Assembly (NCBI RefSeq): GCF_016907365.1
Contig: NZ_JAFBBV010000001.1
Location: 2,356,001 to 2,420,000, forward strand
DNA length: 64,000 bases
From: Oerskovia paurometabola
GTDB taxonomy: Bacteria > Actinomycetota > Actinomycetes > Actinomycetales > Cellulomonadaceae
Direction: 5' to 3'
The notes under the pieces are model-generated. The model was not told where the DNA came from. It did no database searches and saw nothing but the letters and a program-made list of their open reading frames with translations. The first letter of the stretch is position 1, and every line of letters starts with the position of its first letter. Below, piece by piece: positions 1 to 7,293 of the stretch. Made by a program: the position numbers and the translations under genes.

Positions 1-310
1 CCAGGAACCGTTGATATCGCAACGGTTCGCGGGGGAGCCGTAGGCGGTGCCCCGTGGGTCTAGAACTCACGGGGCGGCCACCTCTTGGGCGCGAAACGGA
101 CATCTCCGACCGACTCACCATGTGCGGCGCGATGCCCGAGATGTGACGGGAGCGAAACTGGCTTCGCCGCTCTCAGGGCTTCCTGGAGAAGTCTGTCGAC
201 ATCAAGAGACTTTGCCCCGGCGGGGACGGTCCGGCACTGGACGGCACTCGGTAGAGTCGGACGACGCAGGGCGGCACGCACGGTGCTGTCGACGACGAGG
301 AGGTCACGTA
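1..310. other. non-coding left edge with two perfect inverted repeats
   Basis: I find no convincing gene in these 310 bases before the first CDS. Two perfect inverted repeats stand out. At 5-28, 9-bp arms (GAACCGTTG / CAACGGTTC) enclose the 6-base loop ATATCG. At 49-75, 8-bp arms (GCCCCGTG / CACGGGGC) enclose 11 bases. They could be terminators for a gene left of the window, operators, or parts of a structured RNA. The rest shows no recognisable motif. Confidence 0.5.
5..28. repeat. 9-bp perfect inverted repeat
   Basis: GAACCGTTG at 5-13 is the exact reverse complement of CAACGGTTC at 20-28, around ATATCG. The AT-containing centre is unusual in this GC-rich DNA. It could be an operator or the hairpin of a terminator for an upstream gene outside the window. 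Confidence 0.5.
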
Positions 311-598
311 GTGAGCACGAGTCCAGGTCCGATGCACGTCACGTTCTCCGCGCCGATCGGGGTGACGGTGCGCGACGACGTGTGGTCGTGCGTCGAGGTG
401 CCCAACTCGGTCGAGCTGCTCGGAACGGGGAAGTCCGTCCGTGTGGTCGCGACCGTGGACGGCCACGACCTGACGGCCGGACTCATGCCGACCGGGTCGG
501 GTGGCCACATGCTCTCGATCAGCGCAAAGCTCCGCAAGAAGCTCGGCAAGGACATCGGGGACGCGGTGACCGTCCACCTGTCCGAAAGGCTGACCTGA
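311..598 (+). CDS. DUF1905 family protein
   Basis: This 95-residue protein matches the DUF1905 pattern. It has an N-terminal beta-rich stretch, the segment VPNSVELLGTGKSVRVVAT, then HMLSISAKLRKKLGKDIGD and a hydrophobic C-terminal strand. The function of the family is not established; its members are small single-domain beta-barrel-like proteins. I chose the GTG at 311 because AGGAGG sits at 298-303, 7 bases upstream. An in-frame ATG at 332 begins the conserved core and is the alternative. It stands alone on the plus strand and converges with the patatin-like gene. Family assignment is fairly secure. Confidence 0.75.
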   Translation: MSTSPGPMHVTFSAPIGVTVRDDVWSCVEVPNSVELLGTGKSVRVVATVDGHDLTAGLMPTGSGGHMLSISAKLRKKLGKDIGDAVTVHLSERLT

Positions 599-681
599 CC
601 TCCGGTTGACGTGCTTGCGCATTCCGGACGCGTGGCGCGAAAAGCACCACGTACCCGGAGAGCGGAATTGTCGTCGAGGTT

Positions 682-1632
682 TCAGCCCCAGAACGCGGTC
701 AGTCGATCGCCCAAGCCCAGGCCCTGCTCGTACCCGGTTCGAGCGGCCGTCGGGCGGAGCGAGACATCCATCGCGTCGGCACCGAACAGGTGCTCGGAGC
801 CTTCGTCCGGGACGATCGTCACGACCTCGCTGCCACCGGCGCGGAGCTCGTCGGCCTGCGCAGCCAGCTGCAGGCCCCAGGTTGGCGGGGTGAGTGACCG
901 ACCACCGAAGGGCGACAGCACGAGCACCCGCCCGTGCCCCTCGGCGAGGTCGGCGTTCTCATTGCGCCGGTAGCCGCCGTCGATGTACCGGCGGCCGGCG
1001 ATCTGGTAGGGGAGGCCGCTCGAACAGCTCGCCGCGACGGCGTCCACCAGGTCGATCCCGCTGTCGCGGTCGAAGACGACCGGGTCGCCGGTCTCGGCGT
1101 CGACGGCCGTGAGCAGGACCCGTCGCAGCGGCCAGTCCTGACCGGGCAGTCGTGACGCGACCGTGGTCCGCCACCGGTCCTGCCAGGAACCGTCCGACGT
1201 CGCCTCCCGCGCGAGCGCTGCGCCACCGACTCGTTTCCGCAGGTCAGCCGGGTCATGTGCCGAGGCGATGAGGGCGCGCATCCGCTCGAGGTGGTCGACG
1301 ACCTGCCTGTTCGAGCCCCTGTCCCGGTTGGCTCCTCCCGGAGCGCGTCGCTCCGGAGGGGCGGCGGCAAGGACGGCGGCCAGCAGGTCGGCCGGGGTCG
1401 CGCCCGACAGCTGGGCAGCGGCGGTCGAGCCGGCCGACGTCCCGACGGTCAGGTCGGGGGCGGTCACGTCCACGCCGGCTTCGAACAGACCGGCGACGAC
1501 GCCGATCAGCCAGGCGTTGCCGGTCGAACCGCCACCACCGAGGACCAGGGCTCGTTCGCCGACAACGCGCCCCGGCAGGCCAGGGGCGGACGTCGCGGGG
1601 GAGTGCGAGGAAGAAGAGGGTGAGGTGTTCAT
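682..1632 (-). CDS. patatin-like phospholipase family protein
   Basis: A 316-residue patatin/RssA-type serine hydrolase, predicted to release acyl chains from lipids. The oxyanion loop GGGGS is at residues 32-36, the nucleophile motif GTSAG at 64-68 (Ser66), and the catalytic-dyad Asp218 lies in the IDGG motif. All the residues needed for activity are therefore present. The first 25 residues are Ser/Pro-rich and low in complexity; I see no signal peptide, so it is probably cytoplasmic. The ATG at 1632 is preceded by a modest AAAGG. A 19-codon minus-strand ORF with an excellent ribosome-binding site ends 46 bases upstream and may be its leader peptide. The substrate cannot be told from sequence. 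Confidence 0.85.
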   Translation of the reverse strand: MNTSPSSSSHSPATSAPGLPGRVVGERALVLGGGGSTGNAWLIGVVAGLFEAGVDVTAPDLTVGTSAGSTAAAQLSGATPADLLAAVLAAAPPERRAPGGANRDRGSNRQVVDHLERMRALIASAHDPADLRKRVGGAALAREATSDGSWQDRWRTTVASRLPGQDWPLRRVLLTAVDAETGDPVVFDRDSGIDLVDAVAASCSSGLPYQIAGRRYIDGGYRRNENADLAEGHGRVLVLSPFGGRSLTPPTWGLQLAAQADELRAGGSEVVTIVPDEGSEHLFGADAMDVSLRPTAARTGYEQGLGLGDRLTAFWG

Positions 1633-2006
1633 AGGAGTCGCCTTTCGCGAAGTGTCTGGCGAGCGCTCCCGGTGGCGACTATCGCAGTCGCGCGATCGTG
1701 GGCTGCGGGGGAGCGCCCGGTACGGATGCTGCGTTCACGGGTCTCACCTCCTCGACGGTTCACGATCACTGCGACGCTAGCACGACACCTCCGCACGCGA
1801 CCAAGGGATTTTGCCCCGGATTCCTCGGTGACATTCTTCTGCGTTCCTCGAATCGCTCGGAGAAATCCGAGGACGGGAATCTCCCCGCACGGAGAATCGG
1901 TCGCTGCGTCACCCCGGCCGGGATCGAGCAGATTTGGAGAAGCGCACGCCCGCGTCCCTCAGTAGCGTCGAACCTGACGGCAGACACTCCACGAAGGGGA
2001 ATCGCG
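1633..2006. other. 374-bp divergent intergenic region
   Basis: It separates the patatin-like gene (minus) from the DUF1801 gene (plus). On the minus strand it carries a short candidate leader ORF (1679-1738) with a strong Shine-Dalgarno. Upstream of that is a promoter-like pair, TTGGTC and TAGCGT, about 19 bases apart near 1775-1805. The plus-strand half (about 1850-2000) shows no ORF. A possible -10 (TAGCGT near 1963-1968) lies before the DUF1801 gene. These promoter calls are weak. Confidence 0.35.
1679..1738 (-). CDS. candidate 19-aa leader peptide upstream of the patatin-like gene
   Basis: A minus-strand mini-ORF starts GTG at 1738, encodes MNAASVPGAPPQPTIARLR and ends TAG at 1679. It is preceded at 8-base spacing by AGGAGG (within AGGAGGTGAGACCC), the best Shine-Dalgarno in the neighbourhood. 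The ORF ends 46 bases before the patatin-like ATG. The Pro-Gly-Ala-Pro-Pro-Gln-Pro run could stall ribosomes, which would suit a regulatory leader, but that is inference. It may instead be a chance ORF. Confidence 0.3.
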   Translation of the reverse strand: MNAASVPGAPPQPTIARLR

Positions 2007-2453
2007 ATGACCGGCACCACGAAGTCGACCAAGACCGGCAAGGCCTACGAAGGCTTCTCGGCCGAGGAGCGCGCGGCGATGAAGGAGCGCGCCAAGGAGC
2101 TCAAGGCGTCCGCGAACCGGGCCGACGCGGAGAAGGCCCAGCTCGAGAAGATCGCGGAGCTCTCGGAACCGGACCGCTCCATGGCCTCGCGGATCCACGA
2201 GCTCGTCGCCGAGCACGCACCCTCGCTGGCACCGAAGACCTGGTACGGGATGCCCGGCTGGGCCAAGGACGGCAAGATCCTCTGCTTCTTCCAGCCTGCG
2301 GAGAAGTTCGGCGCGCGCTACCCGACCTTCGGATTCAACGACGTGGCACAGCTCGACGACGGCACCCTGTGGCCTGTCGCATTCGCGCTCACGGAGCTGA
2401 CAGCGGAGAACGAGACGACGATCGCGGACCTCGTCAAGAGGGCGGCGGGCTGA
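2007..2453 (+). CDS. DUF1801 / YdhG-like protein
   Basis: This 148-residue protein has a lysine- and glutamate-rich N-terminal helix (about residues 1-55) followed by a DUF1801-type domain with the signature KTWYGMPGWAKDGKILCFFQ and the segment ARYPTFGFND. The fold resembles that of the YdhG/frataxin-like iron-chaperone family. Biochemical function in actinobacteria is unproven, so I do not assign iron binding. The ATG at 2007 has AAGGGGA at 1994-2000. It is probably monocistronic. Shorter homologues lack the charged N-terminal extension, which may form a coiled coil. Confidence 0.75.
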   Translation: MTGTTKSTKTGKAYEGFSAEERAAMKERAKELKASANRADAEKAQLEKIAELSEPDRSMASRIHELVAEHAPSLAPKTWYGMPGWAKDGKILCFFQPAEKFGARYPTFGFNDVAQLDDGTLWPVAFALTELTAENETTIADLVKRAAG

Positions 2454-2618
2454 GCGGAACGAGCAGGAACGAGCACCACGCCGAGAGCGTCGTTGCCGGT
2501 CGGAGGGCCAGAAATACCCTCTGACCTGCAACGATGCTGTCAACAGGCCGCAAGTCCGGGGGAGTGGCGGGCGGGACTCGCCCGGGTTCGCCGAACGCAC
2601 ACCGGGCATGCTGGCAGG

Positions 2619-3011
2619 ATGGCACGCATGCCTCTCGACATCCTCCTGGTCGCCGTGTCGCAGCGTGGAACGAGCTCGCGCCACAGGACCCGGACGACCT
2701 AGGCCGCGGCCTGCGACGACGACGGCGAGCTCGTCCGGCGGTGCGCGGCGAGCGGACGGCCGATGCTCGCGAAGGTCGACCCGTACGGAGATCTCGTGCT
2801 GACGTCGTCGGAGATGGAGCAGCTGATCGACGAGCTGCGTTCGTCGGACATCCCACGGCACGGAGCGGCCGGTCGCGTCGTCCACGAGACCCTCGAGCTC
2901 GCAGCACGCGGTGCGGTGGAGCCGGCGACGGAGCTGCATTTCGTGGGTGACCAGCACACAGCGCAGGTGCGCTCCGAGCCCCTCTCGGCCCGTTCGACGC
3001 TACGCCGATAA
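2619..3011 (+). pseudogene. broken small hypothetical gene with in-frame TAG
   Basis: One reading frame runs from ATG at 2619 or 2628 (MPLDILLVAV...) to 3011 but is cut by TAG at 2700-2702. The downstream part looks like real protein: DDDGELVRRCAASGRPMLAK, then VDPYGDLVLTSSEMEQLIDE and ATELHFVGD. Between 2660 and about 2700 the protein-like reading is in another frame (AAWNELAPQDPDDL). The ORF therefore seems to have suffered two compensating frameshifts, leaving a stop in between. Either it is a decayed gene, or the stretch holds sequencing errors. I do not recognise the family. It ends within 3 bases after the start of the dif-like site. Confidence 0.5.
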
Positions 3012-3028
3012 TGTACATTATGTCATTA
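3001..3028. other. dif: dif chromosome-dimer resolution site (XerC/XerD target)
   Basis: The 28-bp element has the classic layout. An 11-bp XerC arm (TACGCCGATAA, 3001-3011) and an 11-bp XerD arm (TTATGTCATTA, 3018-3028) flank a 6-bp centre (TGTACA, 3012-3017). Its core ATAATGTACATTATGTC is an AT-rich island in GC-rich DNA. It matches the actinobacterial dif consensus as I recall it at nearly every position, differing only near the outer ends, and it differs from the Escherichia coli core by one central base. Bases 3008-3021 form a perfect 14-bp palindrome. Gene orientation supports a replication terminus here, because almost everything right of 6.2 kb is on the minus strand. Confidence 0.85.
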
Positions 3029-3218
3029 CGACGATCTGGCCACACCTCTCTCGGCCGCAGACGCCCCGTCAGGAGCGACTGATCTCGCGCAGGCTCGCAG
3101 GCGTCACGTCACCCCAGGAAGGTGCCGGCCTCGCCGGCGCTGCATCACGCGAGGCGGGCGCGTGCTCCCTCCATCGCAAGGGCGTCGACCTGGAGCCCAC
3201 CGAGACCTGGAGTCGAGA

Positions 3219-3518
3219 ATGAGCTCAGGGCCGTTCGTGGCCACGCGTCCCGTAGGTCCTGCAGGAACCTTCGGTTCGCCCAGAACTCCTGTGAGCGGCT
3301 CTGGCGCCTCGGTCGTCGGCCGTGCGGCACGCTGCATCCTCATGGCGACGCTCCTGGCAACCGTGCTCGCTGTTACGGCGCTGACACTCGTCCTCACGGC
3401 GGTCGTCGCCGTCGTCGCGGCACCGTGGTGGGTGTATCGCTGGCGGTTGGCCCCGCTTCGCGACCGGTCCCCCTCCAGGCCCGGCGTCCAGAGGTTCGCC
3501 GCCACCGGGGAGCAATGA
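3219..3518 (+). CDS. small predicted membrane protein
   Basis: A 99-residue ORF begins at ATG 3219. Its first 35 residues are Gly/Pro/Ser-rich. One long hydrophobic stretch follows (about residues 42-66, CILMATLLATVLAVTALTLV and the Val/Ala run after it), then WWVYRWR and a basic C-terminal tail. This looks like a single-span membrane protein. There is no good Shine-Dalgarno and I recognise no family. Third-position GC fits coding DNA only moderately. It lies between dif and the tyrosine recombinase. I regard it as a possible orphan gene. Confidence 0.4.
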   Translation: MSSGPFVATRPVGPAGTFGSPRTPVSGSGASVVGRAARCILMATLLATVLAVTALTLVLTAVVAVVAAPWWVYRWRLAPLRDRSPSRPGVQRFAATGEQ

Positions 3519-3630
3519 TCAGGGAGCCGTCGTGGCGCAGTCGGGCACCTGAGGGCGCGTGGGGCAACCTCTTCCGCGATGATGCTGCGCTGCAGTATGC
3601 TCCTTCAATTGGGACATACACGACAAACCA

Positions 3631-3645
3631 TTGTGTTTAGCACAA
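3631..3645. repeat. TTGTG-N5-CACAA inverted repeat upstream of the recombinase
   Basis: TTGTG (3631-3635) and CACAA (3641-3645) are exact reverse complements around TTTAG, inside a locally AT-rich patch (about 3590-3650), roughly 100 bases before the recombinase start. This is the form of an operator or a recombinase accessory site. The 229 bases from 3519 to 3747 hold nothing else I can identify. Confidence 0.35.
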
Positions 3646-3747
3646 CACCGTGGTGAGACGCCGTGAACTCGATCCCTCCCGCGGCTGTCAGTGGCGCCCC
3701 CTATGCTCCGGATGTCCGGTCTCGTCCCGTCCCCCAGGAGCTGTTCG

Positions 3748-4887
3748 GTGGTCGCCCCTCCCCGCCTTCGCCGCGTCACCGTCGCCGAGGCGGTCGCCAC
3801 GTACCTCTCCTCCGTCTCGGCGGAGACGCTCCGTGGCGTCCTCTCCCCCACCACCCAGCGCAACTACGAGCGCGACCTGCGGGAGTTCTCCTCCCTCGCG
3901 GGCGCCGAGACCGTCCTCGACGACATCACGGGCGCCGACATCGACGACTTCCTCCTCCGCTACCAGATCACCCCGGACGGGCGATACACGGACCCGCGTA
4001 CCAAGCCCGACGGCCCGGGTCGTTCGGCGGCGACCGTCAACAGGTTCCGGCAGTCGATCTCCCGGTTCTTCACGCACGCGGCCCGCGACGGGTGGGTCCA
4101 GGCCGACCCGATGCAGTGGGCCGCTCCCCCGGCCCGGCTCCGTGGCGGCCTGCGCGTCGCCCGCACCGCGCTGTCCGCCACGGCCGCACAGGCGCTCCTC
4201 GTGACCGCGAGCACCAAGCCGCGACCGACGGACGTCCCGGTCGAGACGAGCGGCGCCGCACGTCCTCGTCCTGACCACGACCTCGCACTGCGGGACCGCC
4301 TCATCATCGCGCTCCTGCTCATCCTCGGCCCCCGGGTCTCGGAGGTCGCCCGTGCGGACGTCGACGACTTCGTCCGCGAACCCGACCAGACCCGGTGGCG
4401 GATCAAGGGCAAGGGCGGCACGGTGCGGACCGTCAGCCTGTCCGAGCCCCTCGCGCGGGCGCTCGACGAGTACCTCGCGACGCTCCGCCCCTCTCTCCTG
4501 GCGCGCAGGCCGGGTGACGCCGACGCCGCCCGCGCCCTCCTGCTCACCTGGCGGGGCCGGCGTATCGACGCCCAGGCGATCCGTGCGCTCCTCAACCGGT
4601 GCGTCGCTCGCATGCCCGAGGAGTACCGTCGGGCCGCCACCCCTCATGCCCTGCGGCACACGACCGCCACACTCCTCGTGGCTCAGGGCTGGGACGTGAA
4701 GGTCATCGCCGAGCTCCTGGGGCACGCGTCGATCGCCACGACGGGCGTCTATCTCGACCGGATCGAGGGTGAGCTCGCGGCCGCGATCAGGTCGCACCCC
4801 CTGTCGACCGGACTGCCTGCGGAGATGGGCAGCGAAGGACTCCCCGAAACGGACATAGGAGGAGAAAACGCCGCCACCAAGCCGTGA
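3748..4887 (+). CDS. tyrosine recombinase (Xer-like integrase) beside dif
   Basis: A 379-residue site-specific recombinase. An N-terminal SAM-like core-binding domain (about 10-125) is followed by the catalytic domain (about 180-345). The full active site is visible: Arg196 (GPRVSE), Lys222 (KGKGG), His300 and Arg303 (HALRHT), His326 (LGHASIATT) and nucleophile Tyr335 (VYLDR). It is longer than typical XerC/XerD (about 300 residues) because of an insertion around 72-95, a linker around 155-178 and a tail after Tyr335. I chose GTG 3748 because AGGAG at 3736-3740 lies 7 bases upstream; ATGs at 3703 and 3712 lack one. There is no excisionase or phage gene next to it. It starts 720 bases from dif, so it may act at or have entered through dif, which is inference. 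Confidence 0.85.
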   Translation: MVAPPRLRRVTVAEAVATYLSSVSAETLRGVLSPTTQRNYERDLREFSSLAGAETVLDDITGADIDDFLLRYQITPDGRYTDPRTKPDGPGRSAATVNRFRQSISRFFTHAARDGWVQADPMQWAAPPARLRGGLRVARTALSATAAQALLVTASTKPRPTDVPVETSGAARPRPDHDLALRDRLIIALLLILGPRVSEVARADVDDFVREPDQTRWRIKGKGGTVRTVSLSEPLARALDEYLATLRPSLLARRPGDADAARALLLTWRGRRIDAQAIRALLNRCVARMPEEYRRAATPHALRHTTATLLVAQGWDVKVIAELLGHASIATTGVYLDRIEGELAAAIRSHPLSTGLPAEMGSEGLPETDIGGENAATKP

Positions 4888-4968
4888 CGCGGAGACGCAG
4901 TGACCGCAACGGCCAAAGTCACCCCATTTCTCCAGGTGCTCACGGCGACCTGAGGCTACGGTGAGCAG

Positions 4969-6222
4969 GTGCGCCCCTCGAAGACCTCTCCCGTCCAGCT
5001 CGCTCGATCGGTCATGGCCCGCGCAGCAGTGCTCGCGGTCGCGGTCCCCGTGACCGTCGCGACCGGGCTGGTGATCGCCGACGCCATCCGCAAGCGACGT
5101 GTCACAGACCCCAGCAAGTTCCCCCGCTCCGCCCCCGCCGAGGGAAGCGTCGGCGAGACGTCGACGACGATCTTCACCTACGGCGACGACCTCTACCGCG
5201 AGATGCTCGCCGCCATCCGCGGGGCCAAGCGTCGCATCATGCTCGAGACGTACATCTGGAAGGGCGACGAGCTCGGCAAGGAGTTCAAGGACGCGCTCGT
5301 CGAGGCGACCGAGCGCGGCGTCGAGGTCTTCGTGATCTACGACGGCTTCGCGAACCTCGTCGTCCCCCGCGAGTTCCTGACGTTCCCGGCCCCGATCCAC
5401 GTGATCCGCTACCCGGTCTTCCGCCCGGGCGTCCTGGTGCTCAACGTCCGCAAGTCCGGCCGTGACCACCGCAAGATCCTGGTCGTCGACGACGAGATCG
5501 GGTTCGTCGGCGGGTACAACATCGGCGCCATGTACGCGACGCAGTGGCGTGACACCCACATCCGGCTCGCGGGGCCGTCCACCTGGGAGCTGCGCAACGC
5601 GTTCGTCGACTTCTGGAACTCGAACCGCAAGCCGGGCCAGCCGCGCCTCGAGGACCCGGGGTCACGGCTGTGGCTGCCCGAGCTCCGCGCGGCCCGCAAC
5701 GCCCCCGCCCACCTGGTCTTCCCGATCCGCGGCATCTACCTGGACGCGATCGACCGCGCGTCGGACCACATCTACATCACGCAGGCGTACTTCATCCCCG
5801 ACCGTGAGATCCTCGACGCCCTGCTCATGGCGGCGCAGCGCGGCGTCGACGTCCGTGTCCTGGTCCCCGAGCGCTCGAACCACGTCGTGGCGGACTGGCT
5901 CTCCAAGGGCCTGTACACGACCCTGCTGCGCGGCGGCGTGACCATCTGGCTCTACAAGGACGCCATGGTCCACGCGAAGACGGCGACGATCGACGGCCGC
6001 TGGACGACGATCGGCACGGCCAACATCGACCGTCTCAGCCTCACCGGGAACTACGAGGTCAACCTCGAGATCGTCGACGCCGGCATCGCGGCGCAGATGG
6101 AGAAGGTCTACGACGTCGATCTCAGCAACTGCCGCGAGCTCACGCTCGACGAGTGGTCCGGGAGGTCGCTCGCCGCCAAGCTCGGCGAGGTCGCGCTCAC
6201 GCCGCTGCGCCCGCTGCTGTAG
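4969..6222 (+). CDS. phospholipase D / cardiolipin synthase-like protein
   Basis: This 417-residue PLD-superfamily enzyme has one N-terminal membrane segment (about residues 15-37). Two HKD motifs are complete: His167-Lys169-Asp174 (DHRKILVVDD) and His335-Lys337-Asp342 (VHAKTATIDG). Each is followed by the usual GG or GTxN element. The architecture fits bacterial cardiolipin synthases, which condense phospholipids at the membrane, but other phosphatidyl-transfer or hydrolytic activities are possible. The start is GTG 4969; the Shine-Dalgarno is weak (TGAGG at 4951). It is the last plus-strand gene before the long minus-strand run. Confidence 0.85.
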   Translation: MRPSKTSPVQLARSVMARAAVLAVAVPVTVATGLVIADAIRKRRVTDPSKFPRSAPAEGSVGETSTTIFTYGDDLYREMLAAIRGAKRRIMLETYIWKGDELGKEFKDALVEATERGVEVFVIYDGFANLVVPREFLTFPAPIHVIRYPVFRPGVLVLNVRKSGRDHRKILVVDDEIGFVGGYNIGAMYATQWRDTHIRLAGPSTWELRNAFVDFWNSNRKPGQPRLEDPGSRLWLPELRAARNAPAHLVFPIRGIYLDAIDRASDHIYITQAYFIPDREILDALLMAAQRGVDVRVLVPERSNHVVADWLSKGLYTTLLRGGVTIWLYKDAMVHAKTATIDGRWTTIGTANIDRLSLTGNYEVNLEIVDAGIAAQMEKVYDVDLSNCRELTLDEWSGRSLAAKLGEVALTPLRPLL

Positions 6223-6240
6223 GCCCGCCGCCCCCAGCAC

Positions 6241-7080
6241 CTACTCCCGCGTGGCGTCCGCGACCTCCTCCTCGGGGCGAGGCGGGACGGTCTCGTCGAC
6301 CTCGATGGTGGGCACCTCGTCGAACTCGGGGTGCTCGCGCAGGATCGCGTAGGCGACCGCCTCCGGGTCGCGGTACGGCACGGTCTCGTCGGTCATGGTC
6401 TGCTCCTCGCCTCTCGGGGTGACGTCGAGATGCCCGCCCACCTCGAGCGGGTGGTAGTCGTAGGTACCGCCCGTGCGCCCCTCGCCGAACAACCGGTGGA
6501 CCAGGCCGAGGCCCGGGGCCGACAGGATCGCGTCGTGGATGGGGATCATGACCCACGGGTCGAGCGACCGGACGAAGTCGATGCCCTCAGCGATCTTCAT
6601 CCACGGCGCGGACACCGGCGCGAGCAGGACGTCGAGACGGTCGTCCGTCAGGGGCGGGCTGAACGAGTCGCCCGGGTGGTAGGCACGTACCCCGCCGGCC
6701 GACACCAGGTAGGTGACGTTGGCGACCCGTGGCACGTCCGGGTGGATGAGCGCGTGCTGCCCTCCTCCGACCAGCACCGAGAACGACCCGATGGTCAGGA
6801 CGTCTCCCGGTTCGACCACCTGTAACCGGTCGCCGTCGGGCGTCTCCCCCAACCGGTCGAACGCGGCCTCCGGTCCGACGACGCGCAGCTCGGGGTGGGC
6901 CGCCAGCGCGGCCCGGACGGCGTCGACGTCGAGGTGGTCGGGGTGCGCGTGCGTCACGAGCAGCGTCCCAGGGTCGGCCAGCGCCGCTGCGGTGTCCGCG
7001 AAGGTCCCGGGATCGAAGGTCAGCATGGTCGCCGCGTGCTCGAGCGCGACGCAGGAGTGTCCGTGGAACGTGATGCGCAT
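6241..7080 (-). CDS. MBL-fold metal-dependent hydrolase (UlaG-like)
   Basis: A 279-residue metallo-beta-lactamase-fold protein of the UlaG/YtnP-like group. The zinc motif THAHPDH lies at residues 43-49 (His44, His46, Asp48, His49), with further ligands in ANVTYLVSAGGVRAYHPGDS and the late His of PWVMIPIHDA. The typical domain ends near residue 225. About 50 acidic residues follow, beginning MTDETVPYRDPEAVAYAILR, and they look like a separate module. An internal ATG (6396) with a Shine-Dalgarno-like GGAG 8 bases upstream starts exactly there. The substrate is unknown. The ATG at 7080 gives the conserved MRITFHGHSC start. Confidence 0.85.
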   Translation of the reverse strand: MRITFHGHSCVALEHAATMLTFDPGTFADTAAALADPGTLLVTHAHPDHLDVDAVRAALAAHPELRVVGPEAAFDRLGETPDGDRLQVVEPGDVLTIGSFSVLVGGGQHALIHPDVPRVANVTYLVSAGGVRAYHPGDSFSPPLTDDRLDVLLAPVSAPWMKIAEGIDFVRSLDPWVMIPIHDAILSAPGLGLVHRLFGEGRTGGTYDYHPLEVGGHLDVTPRGEEQTMTDETVPYRDPEAVAYAILREHPEFDEVPTIEVDETVPPRPEEEVADATRE

Positions 7081-7214
7081 CTGTCGCCTTCGGTGGAGTG
7101 GCTGGGGGCTGGTTCCAGTGTGCCGCGCGGCGGGCCGTCGCGCCGGGTCAGAGGGCGAGCAGGAGGTAGGCGCTCCCCCTCGACACCGCGATGACGGGGG
7201 CCCACCCCGCCGAC

Positions 7215-7260
7215 GCCAGCGGGCCGGGGGAAGCGCACTGCTTCCACCCGGCCCGCTGGC
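7215..7260 (-). terminator. intrinsic-type terminator after pyc
   Basis: A near-perfect hairpin: the 14-bp outer stem GCCAGCGGGCCGGG / CCCGGCCCGCTGGC is continued by GGAAGC / GCTTCC around a 5-base loop, with one bulged A at 7246. It begins 34 bases past the pyc stop. It has no long U-tract, as is common in actinobacteria. Confidence 0.75.
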
Positions 7261-7293
7261 CCCTGTGCTCCAGGCCGTCGCCCGGGCTCGTCG

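Noticed and set aside
1..120. tRNA or other stable RNA at the left edge
   Set aside because: There is no T-loop, no anticodon arm of correct size and no CCA context; the two hairpins do not form a cloverleaf.
3748..4887. prophage or integrative element around the integrase
   Set aside because: No excisionase, structural, replication or conjugation genes are near, no tRNA target is present, and I could not find matching direct repeats flanking it.
3688..5559. 623-codon minus-strand open frame opposite the recombinase and PLD genes
   Set aside because: It is an antisense shadow caused by high GC: the plus-strand frames contain complete recombinase and HKD active sites, and the minus-strand protein is Arg/Asp/Gly-rich without motifs.
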